A stretch of DNA of 64,000 nt from Toxonevra muliebris (taxonomy: Eukaryota > Arthropoda > Insecta > Diptera > Pallopteridae): the NCBI GenBank assembly GCA_963691655.1, contig OY829329.1:67162822-67226821 (forward strand), given 5' to 3'. Below the pieces are notes generated by a model, which was not told where the DNA came from, did no database searches, and saw only the letters and a program-made list of their open reading frames with translations. Shown here in pieces: positions 43,591 through 55,751 of this stretch. The translations under genes and the position numbers were made by a program. Numbering within the stretch: position 1 is the stretch's first letter; each line of letters opens with the position of its first letter.

Positions 43591-44694
43591 CAGTCTGTTC
43601 AACAAGAGCGTGTACGGCTTAAATGTACGAACAACTTTAAGTATCTAGTTGAACTTTATTTTCAACATTCAACATTTCATTGCGAAAGGCGCTCTGTAAC
43701 CTTTGAAACAATCGTAATTATAATTTCATTGTTTAAGCAATTTTTCAAATCGTACTCCGTGTATGCAAAACGTTTTTAAGCTGCCATACTTTGCTCACAT
43801 CCAAAATATCCTAGGAAGATGCTGCAAATATCTTGAGAAGTTGAAGACATTCGTAAAGAAATTGGACCAACTTTTTTTAAGACACCAGAAGGCTTACGAC
43901 TTACCAAATCATTGTGCTTCTAGAGGAACATCACAGCGGCAGGATTCGGTGATAGCTTGAGTTGTTGAAGCCAATTCTACCATTACACTTGAACCAGCCC
44001 AATAAAAACTGGCGCAGAAGGTCACTAATATATCCCTTAGTATAACCCAAAATCGTTTAAATGAATTCTATGAATTTTATGGACGGCAGGTAACATAAAA
44101 CGTGCATTGTTCATTAAGGTCAGCAAGATGGTTCTGAGATTAGTTAAGCATCCAGAAAAACCTCATGTTTGGGGATGCTTTGGAAAACAGAGTTTCGGCA
44201 GGATAATCATGTTTACGAGAAATTTAGATATCCAGTACATAAACCATTTATACCAACATAGACTTTTATCTTCTGCCAATAACTGGTTTGGGAAAAGAAA
44301 TCGAAATTGAGTGCTTTAAGAGGGCAGGACCCTTAACATCAAAGTCGCTTGTGCAGTAAGTGAAAAGAGGAAAATTGGGTAAGAATTTTGAGCTGCGCCT
44401 CTTAATCTTCAGATCCTAACCACATTGAAAATTTTTGAGCAATTATTAAGCTTAAGATGAGCAGAAAAAATGCTAAAAGCATTTCCCAAATGAAACGATA
44501 GATTAAGTCAAAATGGCGAAGTTGGCCGCAATCGTACGCCGAAAAGCTAAAGATAATATGACCTCACGTTACCACGAAGTTACTCAAAATTTTGGCAACT
44601 GGACAGTATATTGATATGTCAACGCATTGGACAAAGAAATGTTTAAAAATAATGTGGGACTTTTTTTTTCGACACGCTCTTGTTGAAATGACTG
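43591..44694 (+). mobile_element. old Tc1-like transposon relic
   Basis: The ends are inverted: CAGTCTGTTCAACAAGAGCG on the left and, reverse-complemented, CAGTCATTTCAACAAGAGCG on the right, flanked by TA (43589-43590, 44695-44696). Inside, plus-strand scraps of a DD34E-type transposase can be read: KPHVWGCFGKQSFGRIIMFT with LLSSANNWFG, then in other frames a degraded N-P-x-x-I-E region and PQSYAEKLK-like text. Many stops. The ends date it as a distinct, older Tc1 lineage than the other elements here. Confidence 0.75.
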
Positions 44695-45868
44695 TAGCTG
44701 GCCAGTGGCATCAAAAACGCTAAACCAGAGTTTCGACCCTTGGGCCAGTTGGTATTTCAATGGTGATGCTAAAGAACCTGGACTCGCCAGAGTTTGAGTA
44801 TATCTATTTTTTATATGAACATTTTTCAAATCCGGATTAGTAGCTATTAGTAGCTTGTCATTCATAAAATTTTTTTCCATTTTTTGGCGAATTGGTTTGG
44901 CGAATAGTAGGCGGAGATATTTCTCTCATGTTTAAAAAATCGCTCCTTTAAAAACTTTGAGCCAGAGTAAAAAAAAGAAACGAAATTCTAAAACTGAACA
45001 AAATTTTGTAGTTTTTAAACTCTTGATCAAATTTGGGCAAATTTCAACTGCAGTAAGCTGAAAAATATTTTTCTGATACTGACAGTTTCTCTACCTGCAA
45101 GCTCCTTGTAACTCAAGTGGCTGTGCAATTCTGTAAATTCACAATTCTGCCCAATTTAAAATGTAGGGTGCACACCATAGCTATAAATGAAAAACGCCAG
45201 GCAGACAGACAAACAACAATCTGGCGTTGAGTGTTATTTTTAATGTATCAAGCGAAACTGCAATTATTACTTTAAAAGACAACAGCAATAACAACGACGA
45301 CGACGACGACGACGACGGCAATACCAAACATGAACAATATCAATAACACGATATAGCACACATGATATGACGCCATATTGTTGCATGTCATATTCAATTA
45401 AGCGCGAAAATTTCAATTAAAAAATAAAAGGCCATAAATACCAAACAACAAAAAGATGAAATTAATTAAAAGACGAAATGAAAAACAAGTGAAAAGGTAT
45501 TTTTGTGTTTAATACATATGATTTTCAATGTTTTTCCAACATTATTGTTGTTGTAATTAAATAAACGTTAAATGAGCATATAATAACGACAGCAGCAACA
45601 ACAATGACAAGAATAATAAGAACTTATAAAACCCAAAAAAAAAAAATATCAATAGCAGCCGAAATACATTAAAGTGAAAGAATAAAAAAAGCCGAGAAAA
45701 TAGCAGACACATTTTAAATAAAGACAAGAAACTCATGACAATATGTCGTCTAATTTTAACAATATTAGCATTAGCGCCATCGTACTCTCCTCGCCGCACA
45801 CACTCCTGGTTAAGCCAATTACACTCACTCGTCACTTTCATGCGCTGCTCTCACACTAAACACATTGA
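44695..45868. other. non-coding DNA
   Basis: AT-rich with a CGA triplet run at 45294-45316 and CAA runs. No gene or element recognised. Confidence 0.45.
45294..45316. repeat. (CGA)n microsatellite
   Basis: About seven GAC/CGA units. Confidence 0.9.
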
Positions 45869-46391
45869 CCCAACGGGAAAATTTGAAGCGCTATCCAAAA
45901 AAAAAGCGCTTTTGAAGCGCTCACTTTGTGCTTTCTTGGAAGCTAGTAAATGGGGGAAATAAAGAGCGCTGACATTAAGCCTCCTGCAAACTGGTGAGAG
46001 AATTCTCACATGGTTAATATGAAAGTAAATAAATGTTTTTTTTTTTGGTATTACGACGAGCCAAATTTGGCAACAAATTATGCCTGCACAATTGAACCTA
46101 AGTGCCGTGCAAACATGTTGCGATTAAACCAAAATTCTGCCCCAAGTTCGACGCAAAGGCGGAACTAAATAAAGCGCGCAAAAGAAACACACATTGCAAC
46201 GACCAGCCAACACAAGAGTGAAAAAAACAACAACCGCATAATCACGCCACTAATGTGCTACAACACAAAAATATGTATACATACAATCACATCTGCAAAG
46301 ATACCGTTTGCAGAGGGAACAAACAACAACGCTTTATATTCCAATGGTGACAATCTGCACACTGAAATAGTGGGAAAAGCTCGCTGTGGGA

Positions 46392-46400
46392 TATAAAAAG
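46392..46400 (+). promoter_or_regulatory. TATA-box-like site in LTR-like DNA
   Basis: TATAAAAAG within GGGATATAAAAAGGGG, an almost ideal TATA box. It lies just upstream of the repeat-rich segment that resembles an LTR and would fit that element's own promoter. No transcription start could be fixed. Confidence 0.4.
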
Positions 46401-46419
46401 GGGAACACTGCAACGATTT

Positions 46420-46980
46420 CGCTCTTTCGCTGGCAGCTGGGCTCGGAACTAGACGTGAAACTAGTATTGCGGTAAAAAAAATTAAGGGTCATACAAAATA
46501 TAGAGTTTAAGCGATAGGGAGACTTAATGCGACGAACGAAATTTGCACAGAAGGAGAAGGGAAAACTTCAGGTCTTGTAACCAGCGATGACGTGTACGGC
46601 TGCCCGCTGATCGTCTGAGGAACAGTAAGCCGACTTGGTCAATAGTGAGAGAAAATATCCAAATGACATATAACCTAGTAGGGCGTGACGCGACGAACGA
46701 AATTAAAACCGAAGTGAAAATTCCAGGTCTTGTAACCAGCAAAGACGTGTGCGGTTTCCCGTTGACCGTCGGAGGAACAACAAGCCGACTTGGCCTATCG
46801 GACAGGACACTACGACCGACGCGCGTTACCGCATTGTACTGCACAACACGCCAGTATACACGTTTGCAGCGCTATAGTAACGTGAATCATACATTCATTT
46901 ACTACACACCAGTCTACAGAAGTACAATCTATCATGTCCATTCGCAATACGCCAATCTACTCATAGCAGTGCAATCCAGC
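46420..46980 (+). mobile_element. LTR-like segment, left part
   Basis: Contains a 161-bp direct repeat: GCGACGAACGAAATT occurs at 46529 and 46690, each followed by CAGGTCTTGTAACCAGC, GACGTGT and AGCCGACTTGG. The CAGGTCT, GACGTGT and GCCGACTTGGTC series is shared with 26600-27242. The right part of the same unit resumes after the LINE at 47880. Confidence 0.4.
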
Positions 46981-47860
46981 ACTATTCGCTTATTATTATT
47001 ATTATTATTATCGTTGGGAGATGTTGCATTTCGACCTATAAGATCTATTATGCCCCCTTCGCGGACCTAGAATATATCTCTCAGCCCAGTTCCCTCGATG
47101 AATTGTGGTATTGGTCCTACTTCACAAAGTCTAAACTCATCCTCGGGTATGATAAATTCTCCTAGGTGTTTCCGTCTCTTGTGCATCAGGGCGGAGCAAG
47201 TTCCTATCACATGTTCTGCGGTCTCGTCTTCTTCCCTGCAGAACCTACAGAGAGCATCAGAGAAAATTTCCAGTTTTGTTAGGTGATACTTCAACCTGCA
47301 ATGTCCTGTGAATAATCCCGTAATGATTCTCAAGTTGTTTTTCGTTAGATTCATACAGTCCTTGTAGCGTTTTAGGTTATATGTCCCTAGCGCTAGTTTA
47401 GATTGTGATAACCCCGGTAAATTTTTCCAGTGTCATCTTCTTAGTCTATCCTCTTTTTCCCAGATAATATGGGATACGTTACCGTATTCTAACCCACAGA
47501 AAGGTTCGTGCCCTACAAATAGAGTTGATGTTTTTTTCCTGGCAAGTTTATTTGCCTTTTCGTTACCTTTGATTCCTACATGCCCTGGAACCCATACAGT
47601 CCACACCTGATCGAGTTGGCCTAGGATGTTCATAGATAACTATGCACTCCATCACCAGTTTTGATGTAACTTGGTGAGATTTAAGTGCTTTGATAGCTGC
47701 CTGGCTATTAGTCAGAATTGCTATTCTAGTTCCGATGTTCCGTTCAAGATTGAAGTACGCACATCTATCTATCGCGTACATTTCCGCTTGAAAGATGGAG
47801 GTGTTCTTACCTAGTGGTTCAGAGTATATTTTCCCTGGTTCGAATACACTGTTTACTTAC
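46981..47860 (-). mobile_element. I-type LINE 3' end with TAA tail
   Basis: The minus strand ends in a TAA/ATA run (about 47012-46985) after a short 3' untranslated region. Coding fragments upstream belong to an RNase H domain and C-terminal zinc-finger-like tail. RNase H plus a TAA tail is the layout of the I clade. It is 5'-truncated and inserted in LTR-like DNA. Confidence 0.7.
47067..47850 (-). pseudogene. LINE RNase H domain, broken
   Basis: Reading from 47850: AIDRCAYFNLERNIGTRIAI with LTNSQAAIKALKSHQV (the S/N-Q-A-A motif, with Asp replaced by Asn), a frame change, VWTVWVPGHVGIKGNEKANK (the G-H-x-G-x-x-G-N-E motif of RNase H), then KNNLRIITGLFTGHCRLKYH and CRFCREEDETAEHVIGTCSA, the Cys-Cys-His-Cys tail, ending LRDIF and a stop at 47067. 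The Asp replacement and at least one frameshift show it is inactive. Confidence 0.75.
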
Positions 47861-47879
47861 TACAGTGTGATCTGCCATA

Positions 47880-48110
47880 TTCGTTTTCCATATGCCTGCC
47901 TGCCTGTTTCCATAAGTGAAAATTAAAATGAAACTGAAATTATTATAAAAATTGTGAATTTAAGTTTTTAACTGCATAAAAAATTGGTATTGAATTAAAA
48001 TTGTGTGTCTCAATAAAAGTGAGAGTCCCCTGCAAATTGCAAATTTTGTAGCACTCAGAACCTTTGGAGGCCACTGAGACTACCCCAGCCTAAGACCGGG
48101 AAACATTTCC
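47880..48110 (+). mobile_element. LTR-like segment, right part
   Basis: GAGTCCCCTGCAAATTGCAA followed by CAGAACCTTTGGAGGCCACTGAG corresponds to CTCCTGCAAAATATAA and GAACCTCTGGAGCCCGCTGAG near 27160-27215. It completes the unit begun at 46420-46980, so the I-type LINE inserted between the two parts. Confidence 0.4.
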
Positions 48111-48179
48111 TTGGTGCACAAAACGCCAATTGATGTTTGTTGAATCATAATTTTGGATTCCATTAATATGATATTTTCA

Positions 48180-48200
48180 TATATATATATATATATATAT
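48180..48200. repeat. (AT)n microsatellite
   Basis: Uninterrupted AT run of about 21 bases. Confidence 0.95.
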
Positions 48201-48512
48201 GTGAATTTAATAAATAATAATATATGCAGTATAAGTTGTTAATAAAAAAATGCGAAGAGCACACAAAATTCTTCTTCCGAAATCGATCCCCAAAAGCGCT
48301 CCTTTTACTCTCCCTTGAACTGCTCTTACTGCGCCTCTTAGGAGCGCTCTTTCAGCACTTCCGAAAAGTTTGATGTGCGCGTTTACTTCATATGGCATGC
48401 AATGTAAAAAGTATTTAACCTGTACCATAAAGAATGAGGCGCTTACTGCTGGCAGAAGAGCACTCCAGTGTAACTAAAGAAGCGCTTTTGGAGCGCTTCC
48501 TTTCCCGTTGGG

Positions 48513-49149
48513 GAACGGCATACTCACACACAAAAGATTTGACGCGCGCTGTTTGGTGAAGTTTCTGCGTCAAAATAAAACGAAAAATAATAAAAAAAAA
48601 AATTTTAATATAAAAAAATTGCTATTGAAGTGAGTGAGAGAGAGCAAGCAACATCAAAGTGTTGATGACAGCTCTTTTGCATGCAATCTAGCAACAACAA
48701 CACACATATGGTGAGTGTTAAACTGCGCTTTCTCTCTCCTTTTATCCCTCTCTCATTGAGCTTTTCTTTGTCAATGGATTGTTATTTTTTGTGATTGTTG
48801 CTTGAAGGCATCAAAATTTAAACTGTTTGTACATTATCCTTAAAGGATATGCCACTTTAAATGCTGTGATGTTTTCTTTATTTTTAATTGGGTTTTTTTT
48901 TTTTTTGGCTGTAATATTACGATTATCGTTTGTTAAAAGTTTTTTTAAAATCAAATTTTTAAAGTCATTGAAACTTAACGCAGATGACAGTGGAATTGAA
49001 ATTCAAAGAATTTAAAACCTAATATCTGCTTTCAGTTTTTGAAATGTTTCAATTTTTTATACTGAGTTTTTATACATATACTATAAATATTAACCCTAGA
49101 TAGCACTTCTTCGTCTAATCGACGACGCGAATTTTCTTGTTAAGTTAAC
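48513..49149. other. non-coding DNA
   Basis: AT-rich flank between the AGCGCT element and the R1-like LINE. Nothing recognised. Confidence 0.4.
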
Positions 49150-50330
49150 AGAAAAAAACATGAACAACAAATACTGGGTGTTAAGGAGCGCATGGCAGAT
49201 CAATGAAAACAAAATTCCACCAGTCATAAATGATGAAGTTCTTACAGCAGCAATAAGGATCAAACCTCAAAAAGAGAGGGAGCGTTCCCTACTCTACTGG
49301 AACGACAATTATTAGTCCTTATCTCAAAAGGCGATAAGCCTTCGAAAGAACCGTCTTCATATCGATCGCTATACATGCTAGACACTTAAGGTAAAGTGCT
49401 CGAAAGCGTTATATGCATCAGTCGAAAAAAATACACCGAAGGTACACCAAAGGCTTCAGGAAAAAGGAAAACACCATACCAAAGCTGCTATCGATGCCGT
49501 TTGCAATCTGGCACGCAACGCAATGTCTGGAAAGAGATGGGAACTCTGGGAACATATTCTCAACGTTCTTGCTGAATTCCAAGCACTAGACTACTTGCTT
49601 CGGATGATAACGTGTTACTTTGACCATCGAACGCTGATCTACGATACCAACAAAAGCCCAAACTCATATAGTGTAACACGAGGAGCTCTTGAACCACTGC
49701 TTTGGAATGCAGTGTATGACGGTATCCTACGCGTTCGCACACCAACAGACGTAGAGATTATTAGCAACGCAGATGGCATTGCTGTTGTGGCAGTGGCGAA
49801 AACTCTCAAACAAGTGGCTTCCAAATGTAACACCACAAAAGTATAAGCTCCAGGAATCATAAAACGGAAGTTGAATGACTGAAAGTTCGAATTGCTGGAC
49901 AAGACATTTCGTCCAGCTCACATATAAAATACCTCGACGTCCTGCTAGACCACAGATCAAACTTCGAAGAACATCTACAGTACGCAAGCGAAAAGGTTGC
50001 GCAAGTGACTATCTGACTGTCATGATTGATGCCAAATATTGGCGGACCAAAGCAATCCATAAAGAACCTATTAGCTACTGTAAGTAAATTCACTTTGATT
50101 CATATCTGAAAGATGCCATATCGTTGCACAGACTTGCTTAACCGAGAGTATACTGCGCATTTTGACCCGTCTCAGCTGACGTAATAGCGTTTAGGTGGCC
50201 AATTAACACAGAAGCGACAAGCGAAATCATGGTTTTAGTAAGTAGGTATCCTGGAGTGTGAATCGTGCATCCTGTACAGCATGGGGCTACCAGTATTTAT
50301 GAAGATCTACCATACCTTGTCGTGTACAAA
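49150..50330 (+). pseudogene. R1-like LINE reverse transcriptase fragment
   Basis: Plus-strand pieces in order: NENKIPPVINDEVLTAAI (pre-RT), AAIDAVCNLARNAM, LEFQ-type thumb text ALDYLLRMITCYFDHRTLIY, then PLLWNAVYDGILRVRTPTDV and IISNADGIAVVAVAKTLKQV. The RT box F/Y-A-D-D is mutated to N-A-D-G, removing a catalytic Asp. Later come HLQYASEKVAQVT and MMPNIGGPKQSIKNLLA. The phrase LLWNxxYDGxL with MMPNIGGP is typical of R1-group LINEs. Internal deletions and frameshifts; dead copy. It differs from the R1-like fragment at 37877-39550, where other domains survive. Confidence 0.75.
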
Positions 50331-50605
50331 AACAAAAGCAAAAACAAAAATATAGTGGGTGTTAAACTGAGCTCTCTGTCTCCCTCCTTCGATTTTTTTT
50401 TAAGTGAACCTTTTTTAGCGTGGCTGTGAATTGAAAATTTTGCAATGGAAACGAGCTTTCATTACACTCAAATGAAACTAAAAAAAGAAACGAAGTTATA
50501 CTGTTGTAAGTGTTCAACGAACGAGGTTATATCGCTCATTTACTAAGACTGTCAAACGCTCATCGCTCATTTACTAAGACTCAAAAAACGCTATTTTGCA
50601 GAAAT

Positions 50606-51505
50606 CGCGTTTAGAACGTTTAGGCGGCCCGAAAAAGTTCGAAGATGAAGAATTGAAGGCATTACTCGAAGAAGATTCATGTCAAACGCAACAAGAACTT
50701 GCAGAATCTTTAGGAGTTGATCAATCAATCATTTCTAAACGATTAAAAGCATTGGGAATGATTCAAAAGCAAGGAAATTGGGTGCCGTACGAATTGAAGC
50801 CGAGAGACGTCGAACGACGATTTTTCACATGTGATCTGCTGATTGAACGACAGAACAGAAAGAGTTTTCTGCATCGTATTGTGACTGGCGATGAAAGTGG
50901 ATACGTTACGATAACCCAAAGCGTAAAAAATTATGGGGACCGCCCGGACATGCATCAACATCAACGGCAAAGCCGAACATCCATGGATCCAAGCTCATGC
51001 TGTGTATTTGCTGGGATATGAAAGGTGTCGTGTATTATGAGCTGTTGAAACCGAATGAAACGATCACTGGCGACCGCATTAAAGGATAAGAAGCCAGAAT
51101 ATAAGAATAGACACGACGAAGTTATTCTTCAGCACGACAATGCTCGGCCGCATGTTGCAAGGCATGTAAAAACATACTTGGAAACGCTGAAATGGGAAGT
51201 GCTACCCCACCCGCCGTATTCTGCAGACATTGCTCCTTCTGATTATCACTTGTTCCGATCGATGACACATGGCCTGGCTGAACAGCACTTCCGTTCTTTC
51301 GAAGAACTCAAAAAATGGGTCGATTCGTGGATAGCCTCAAAAGATGAGGAGTTCTTTCGACGCGGAATCCGTATGCTACCAGAAAGATAGGAAAAAGTTG
51401 TAGCTAACGATGGACAATACTTTAAAGAATAAATTGATAATCACTTTTTCACAATAAATGTCCAAATTATGCAAAAAATTAGAGTTTTTACATTCATACT
51501 CCCAA
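50606..51505 (+). mobile_element. mauritiana-type mariner, copy 3 (5'-truncated)
   Basis: Matches the other two copies from about 50616 to the right terminus (ends at 51505, followed by TA). The left terminus and first ~210 bases of the gene are absent, replaced by unrelated DNA. A single-ended copy can no longer be mobilised. Confidence 0.9.
50616..51432 (+). pseudogene. mariner transposase, copy 3, broken
   Basis: Begins inside the linker after the first HTH (GGPKKFEDEELKALLEEDSC). One base is lost within GDEKW (near 50897), about 33 bases are missing near 51078 (from RYRLQL to SRA), and the Trp codon of LPERWEK has become TAG. EVILQHDNARPH and SADIAPSDYHLF retain the later catalytic Asp residues; SPD has become SAD. 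Lesions differ from copies 1 and 2 except for shared lineage substitutions. Confidence 0.9.
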
Positions 51506-52854
51506 TATAACAAGCAGAGGATCGACTTCTGGCAGTTTTATCTCATGTGCATTACTGAGAGAGCTCGGTTCCATATAGCTGAACTTTCCTCTCTTGTGTC
51601 CATATAAATGCAGAGAGTATCAACAGAAAACAAGCTTCAGTAAATAAATGGTTATTGCTACTCATGAAATTCATGACATAATTTCATAGCATGAAAACAA
51701 TATCATATGTGCATAGGTGTTTCCTAAGAAGCTCAGTATGACTGAGATTAGTAGTCATCATTGCATTGTATGTTCTTGTTCTTGTTATATATTATTTACA
51801 TATTGTATATAAAAAATTCTGCAAAAAACAAAAAAAAAAAAAAGCAAAAAATCATAAGAAAAGAAAATTGTGTGAAAATAAATGTTAATACGCTTTGACA
51901 TTTTATCGTCACGTTACATACAAACTAAAATATACTGTAGAGAGAGAGAGAGAGAGAAAGGGAGTATGAGTGAAAGACCCCCAGCAAATATGACAGAAAT
52001 AAAACTTTAGGAGCTCTGAACAAATCTCTTTATGCTGCTAACATATTCACATATAATATAATAATCTGTGTTTGTTACAAGACAAATGGCCAACAAAAGA
52101 GTGAAGGGAAGTAACTCTGAGAAAGAGAGAAAGTAAATATGACAGCAGACGAATGAATGATAGTATACAAGAGTGAGTGAATCAGTGAATGAGCGACACG
52201 GTGAGTGAGGAAAAATCCCGCACATAATTTCGTATGTCATAAGTTATAATCTGCAGTAGTATTCGTAATAAAACCAACCAGCTGAAGCATCAACAGAAAC
52301 GGGAAATATAAGAAATAGCAGTACCCATCATTGGCAGCAACAATAAACATCACCAGCGTTGAGATTTATGATGTGAGCGCGTTACTGCGGTGCGGTTGTT
52401 GTTACTACTAATATTTCAATATAATTTTCGTTTTTTAACTATGGCTAGATGTTATTTTCTGCTGATGTTACTACTACTACTACTACTGGCGCTAAGCATA
52501 TTTTACGAGCATTGAATTAAAGGATATATCGTAGTTATATTGTTTTTGCTGGTTTTACTTTCTTTTTTCATTTTACTCCCATATCCCTTCAGTAGGAATA
52601 TCTTTTGCTGCTTCTTCTTGTTTGCCGCATAAATACTAAAATATATGTGTGTATTTTGCATGTAGTATGTGATTTTATGATGATGTTTCATATAATGTTC
52701 ATTTATTATACGACTATAGTCAGTGTGACAGTCGTAACAGCAAAGTACTTAAAAAAGTGTAGGTAGAATTCTTTTTTTTTTTTTTTGGATAATACTTTTC
52801 TCTCTCTTAAAATATAATCCTTTTCCTTTTTTTTCGTTATATGTGTATGCAGAT
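51506..52854. other. non-coding DNA
   Basis: A-rich with (GA)n at 51942-51957, CTA triplets at 52468-52486 and T-runs. Nothing recognised. Confidence 0.45.
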
Positions 52855-54138
52855 CAGCGTTGCCAACTTGCGTCGAATTCCCCGATTTGCGGGGAATTTT
52901 ACTGGGTGCGTGGAATCGGGGAATGAGCTGTTTCTTGCGGGGAATTTGAAGTCTCGTTCAGCTTTTAAGTCATAAAAGTCTGTAGAATATTTTTTGTCAA
53001 ATTTTATGTAATGTAAAACGTTTAACTTACGCAATATTTCATATTTTGGGTCTTAAAATCTTCGTCTTTTCTTAATGAGGGCCCTGCGATTTATTGGTTT
53101 GGAGAAATCGATTTTTAAAAAAGAATGCTATTTGAAAATATAATGTTTCGAAAGAATTTTGTGAAAATTTCAGAGAAACGCGGCGCTTCGTCTTCCATTT
53201 CGACCATTCTTAGTCCAGCACCTCCTGGTTAATAACTCTTAATCCTTGCTGACTAATCTGTTAACTAACGAATTACGAACAGTCATCACAAAGAAGATGA
53301 AATATATTTTGTATGTTAAAAACCGATAATCAAAACTTTGAACCCGTTTTTTTTTTTCTAAACAAGGTTTTTGCCATTTTTTATTTGAGTCAAAAGAGAG
53401 CTCATGTCTTCTATCAAAATGAACGTCTAGTAATTCGAAGCTAGTGCCTTCTGTGCTTCCTGTCGTTTGGAGGAAGAATGTGAAGAGACGGCGGACCACT
53501 TTCTTAGAGTCTGCCCCGCTTTCTGCCAGATCAGAGTAAGCATATTTGGTACTGGAATGTTGGGAGACGAACACCTGAGCTCTCTAACACCGCAGGATCT
53601 GCTAAGATTTTTTAATAAATCTGATAGATTTAAAGAATAGCAAAAGGGAACACAGGATATAGTACAATGGACGTAAAACTTGTCTGAGTGCTGTATTCTT
53701 GAATAATTCTTTTGTCTGTTCCAACAAAAAAATTCGAAACACCTCATCTCGTTCAAATTTAGTGTGGCAACTACTACCCAATAGGATTAAACTTAATGCA
53801 AGCTTGAGCCGGATCGATTTTGAGAGTGGGTTTCCTTAGAGTGAAATCTTCCATGTGCCAAAAAGATTCCGCAGTCAGAAGGTACATTTCTATTAATCTA
53901 CCAGTCCCGTAAAAATTGGTTAAGTTTTGAACCGAGAAAGTTCAGGGTCACCTTAATATAACATTTATTGAGGTCAATTTTAGATAATTTTTCGTTTTTG
54001 TAAAATGTTTATATGTATGGAAAGTGCGTGTTGCGCTGTTATAATATGAAATTATATCGATGCGGGGATTTTCGATCGAAAATCGGGGAATTTCTCGAGG
54101 GCTATCGGGGAGAAAGACAAAATGAGTTGGCATCCCTG
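52855..54138. mobile_element. hAT-like element with nested LINE 3' end
   Basis: The ends are inverted: CAGCGTTGCCAACTT on the left and, reverse-complemented, CAGGGATGCCAACTC on the right. The 8-bp flanks ATGCAGAT and ATGCAGTT (52847-52854, 54139-54146) differ at one base. Subterminal GCGGGGAATTT/ATCGGGGAAT motifs occur at both ends (52880-52950, 54062-54112). No transposase is recognised. About 290 bases (53440-53730) are a LINE insertion with its own target duplication. Confidence 0.75.
53440..53730 (+). mobile_element. LINE 3' end (family 2), 5'-truncated copy a
   Basis: Flanked by an 8-bp duplication AATTCGAA (53432-53439 and 53731-53738) and ending in a short A run. The codable part, after frameshifts, matches the RNase H tail of copy b at 54440-54916 (CEETADHFLSVCPAF region) and the shared 3' untranslated region to CTGTTCCAA. 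This is a clear secondary retrotransposition event inside the hAT-like element. Confidence 0.85.
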
Positions 54139-54439
54139 ATGCAGTTATTAAATTTTAAAATAATATCACTCTTCATGAGTTGTAAAATGTTTAAAATCAC
54201 CGGAAATACTTATATATACATCCGTATGCATTTGCTGTTAGTAACCCAGTAAACATTTATGAGTTCTTTTAAATGAAAAAATATATGAAAATTTTTTCTG
54301 AAGTTTAATCTCTGAGTTTCATTAGTATTCTAGTACTGAGGTTAGTGGTTAAAAACGACATTTGCTATTAAAATTTTTACTCTACGAAATTGCTAAAAAA
54401 TTTGAGCTGAGAACTATGACAACTAATGCCTAGTAATAC

Positions 54440-54916
54440 CTGTACTCTCTTTGTCGTCTACAGCCATCAAGACCACCATTAATGAGTGGGTCGACTTGAA
54501 GCGTCTAACAGACTTTCTGTTATCACTTAACAGAAAGAGTTGTAGGCAGCTGGTGGGATTATATACAGGTCATTTCTCTTGGGCCAAGCATTTGCATATG
54601 ATTGGCCTAGGAGCTAGTTCCTTCTCTGCTTCCTGTGGTTTGGTGGCAGAATGTGAAGAGACGGCGGACCACTTTCTTAGTGTCTGCCCCGCTTTCTGCC
54701 AGATCAGAGTAAGCATATTTGGTACTGGAATGTTGGGAGACGAACACCTGAGCTCTCCAGCACCGCAGGGTCTGCTAAGATTTATTAATAAATCTGGTAG
54801 ATTTAAAGAATAGCAAAAGGGAACACGGGATATAGTACAATGGACGTAAAACTTGTCTGAGTGCTGTATTCTTGAATAATTCTGAATAGTCTGTTCCAAA
54901 AAAAAAAAAAAAAAAA
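54440..54916 (+). mobile_element. LINE 3' end (family 2), copy b with poly-A
   Basis: An open frame (about 54451-54813) reads NEWVDLKRLTDFLLSLNRKS, LVGLYTGHFSWAKHLHMIGL and AECEETADHFLSVCPAFCQI, ending LLRFINKSGRFKE. That is the zinc-finger-like C-terminus after RNase H in I/R1/LOA-related LINEs. About 85 bases of 3' untranslated region and a 20-base poly-A follow. It is about 93% similar by eye to copy a over their common part. A clear target duplication was not found. Confidence 0.8.
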
Positions 54917-55719
54917 ATACCTAGTTCTCATTATATCAAACTCAATGAAATTGCCAGCTTATTGGCAAATTTCATATAGAAAATTCTCTCTTTCTTTCTT
55001 TTTGGCAGAGAATATGACGTAGTGAAAACCAAGTATTAGTAACAAATTCACTGTGAAAATGTTTATGGGGTTACATTTCAAGGCATAACTGTGTCTAGTG
55101 CTTAACGTCAGCAGAAAACGTGAGTGGGCATTTATATAATTACAGATATGAGGATATTACGTATATAGGACAATTTCAGCAAAAACAACCAACAACAACA
55201 ACAAACAAAATAATTTTTTTCGCTGTAATTTAAGCAGAATTTTGCGCAACTTTTTTGTCTTTCTCTTTTTGCTTGCTATTCACGCATAATTTGGAAATTT
55301 TGTGTGGGCTTATTTTCAAAAGAACACCAACACATGCACATACACACACACACACACACACATAGCAACATAAAAACTCATACCAGTAAACATTTATGTG
55401 CGCTTAATCTGCTTAAAATGAATAAAATACCAAAACTTTTTATGCCCCAAAGTGAAATTTAGTCCAAAAAAAAAAAAAAAAAAAAGTTGTTCGCTTACTG
55501 AAATTTGCGTGTAATCGCGCGCTAACTTGACGTTTGCTTGCTTTCATATTTTTAAAAAAAAAATATTTTTGTTTGTTTTCTGAATTTTTGCTGTATGTAC
55601 AATAACAACAGTAGCAGCTGCCATCAAAGCAGATTCGATTCTGTGTTGTATTTTCGTGTGGACTTTTTCAAAGTGTACTTACGGGCATCATTTTTGGACT
55701 TGGATAAAAAGTAGAAACT

Positions 55720-55751
<32 letters not shown>

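Larger units (their letters stand above)
45869..48512. mobile_element. TIR element with AGCGCT subterminal repeats, carrying nested insertions
   Basis: The ends are inverse copies: CCCAACGGGAAA on the left and TTTCCCGTTGGG on the right. Next to both ends are several GAAGCGCTT and AGCGCTC motifs (45887-45925 and 48293-48500). The inner segment is filled by LTR-like DNA (about 46390-48110), itself interrupted by an I-type LINE. No transposase was found and no clear target duplication, so the superfamily is open. Confidence 0.5.

Noticed and set aside
55660..55700. GTAAGT-like donor on the minus strand near 55680
   Set aside because: No acceptable acceptor and no open Ig-like coding sequence next to it.
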